Shown here: in pieces, positions 5,210 through 5,226 of the stretch
Layout of the letters: the number at the start of each line of letters is the position of its first letter
Numbering within the stretch: the first letter of the stretch is position 1
NCBI GenBank assembly: GCA_003563255.1
Contig: PWSL01000326.1
Location: 1-5,226, forward strand
DNA length: 5,226 bases
Direction: 5' to 3'
Source of the DNA: Desulfonatronospira sp.
Lineage (GTDB): Bacteria > Desulfobacterota > Desulfovibrionia > Desulfovibrionales > Desulfonatronovibrionaceae
Notes under the pieces: generated by a model
Database searches by the model: none
What the model was told of the DNA's origin: nothing
What the model saw: the letters and a program-made list of their open reading frames with translations, nothing else
Program-made: the position numbers and the translations under genes

Positions 5210-5226
5210 TGAACAAGAAAGAAATA

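Larger units (their letters stand above)
4365..5226. other. Gene-free, repeat-rich region upstream of the kinase
   Basis: About 860 bases in which neither strand carries a credible gene. The open frames present are under 80 codons, lack Shine-Dalgarno sites and overlap repeats. The region holds the elements listed separately, plus small dyads such as TGCAA-ATTA-TTGCA (4360-4374), TCCCA-CAAT-TGGGA (5049-5062) and the direct pair CTGAATTA(C/T)TG (4442-4452 and 4466-4476). Whatever gene lies beyond 5226 is not visible. Confidence 0.7.

Overview
The window looks like a piece of a Desulfovibrionales-type (sulfate-reducing Desulfobacterota) chromosome. Two things point that way: a porin of the outer-membrane homotrimeric type common in that group, and a large soluble multi-PAS histidine kinase. 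The assignment is inferred from protein style only; the genus cannot be read from the sequence.

Layout: (1) 2-1159, plus strand, the 3' part of a porin gene whose start lies before the window, closed by a clear intrinsic terminator at 1188-1222. (2) 1223-1535, a non-coding stretch between convergent genes, holding a REP-like imperfect palindrome and a 62-bp direct repeat with a 130-bp period. (3) 1536-4220, minus strand, an 894-residue cytoplasmic sensor histidine kinase with five PAS domains, HisKA and HATPase_c. It starts at ATG 4220 behind a strong Shine-Dalgarno; the longer open frame up to 4364 is a REP-like repeat read through. (4) 4221-5226, about 1 kb upstream of the kinase without a credible gene, dense in repeats: a second REP-like copy touching the kinase ribosome-binding site, one arm of a ~55-bp inverted repeat, a possible sigma-54 promoter, a long dyad, five TGTAAT/ATTACA hexamers spaced exactly 10 bp apart, a 156-bp MITE with GTAA termini and a perfect 8-bp target duplication (resembling IS66-family ends), the other arm of the inverted repeat, a 14-bp perfect palindrome and a degenerate GGTTCCT tandem repeat.

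The porin and kinase are convergent, so they are not an operon and nothing links them functionally. The kinase has no response regulator in the window. I see no novel multi-gene system. The unusual content is the non-coding repeat architecture around the kinase: near-identical REP-like elements lie on both sides of it in the same orientation, and its upstream region carries a MITE and a helically phased hexamer array.
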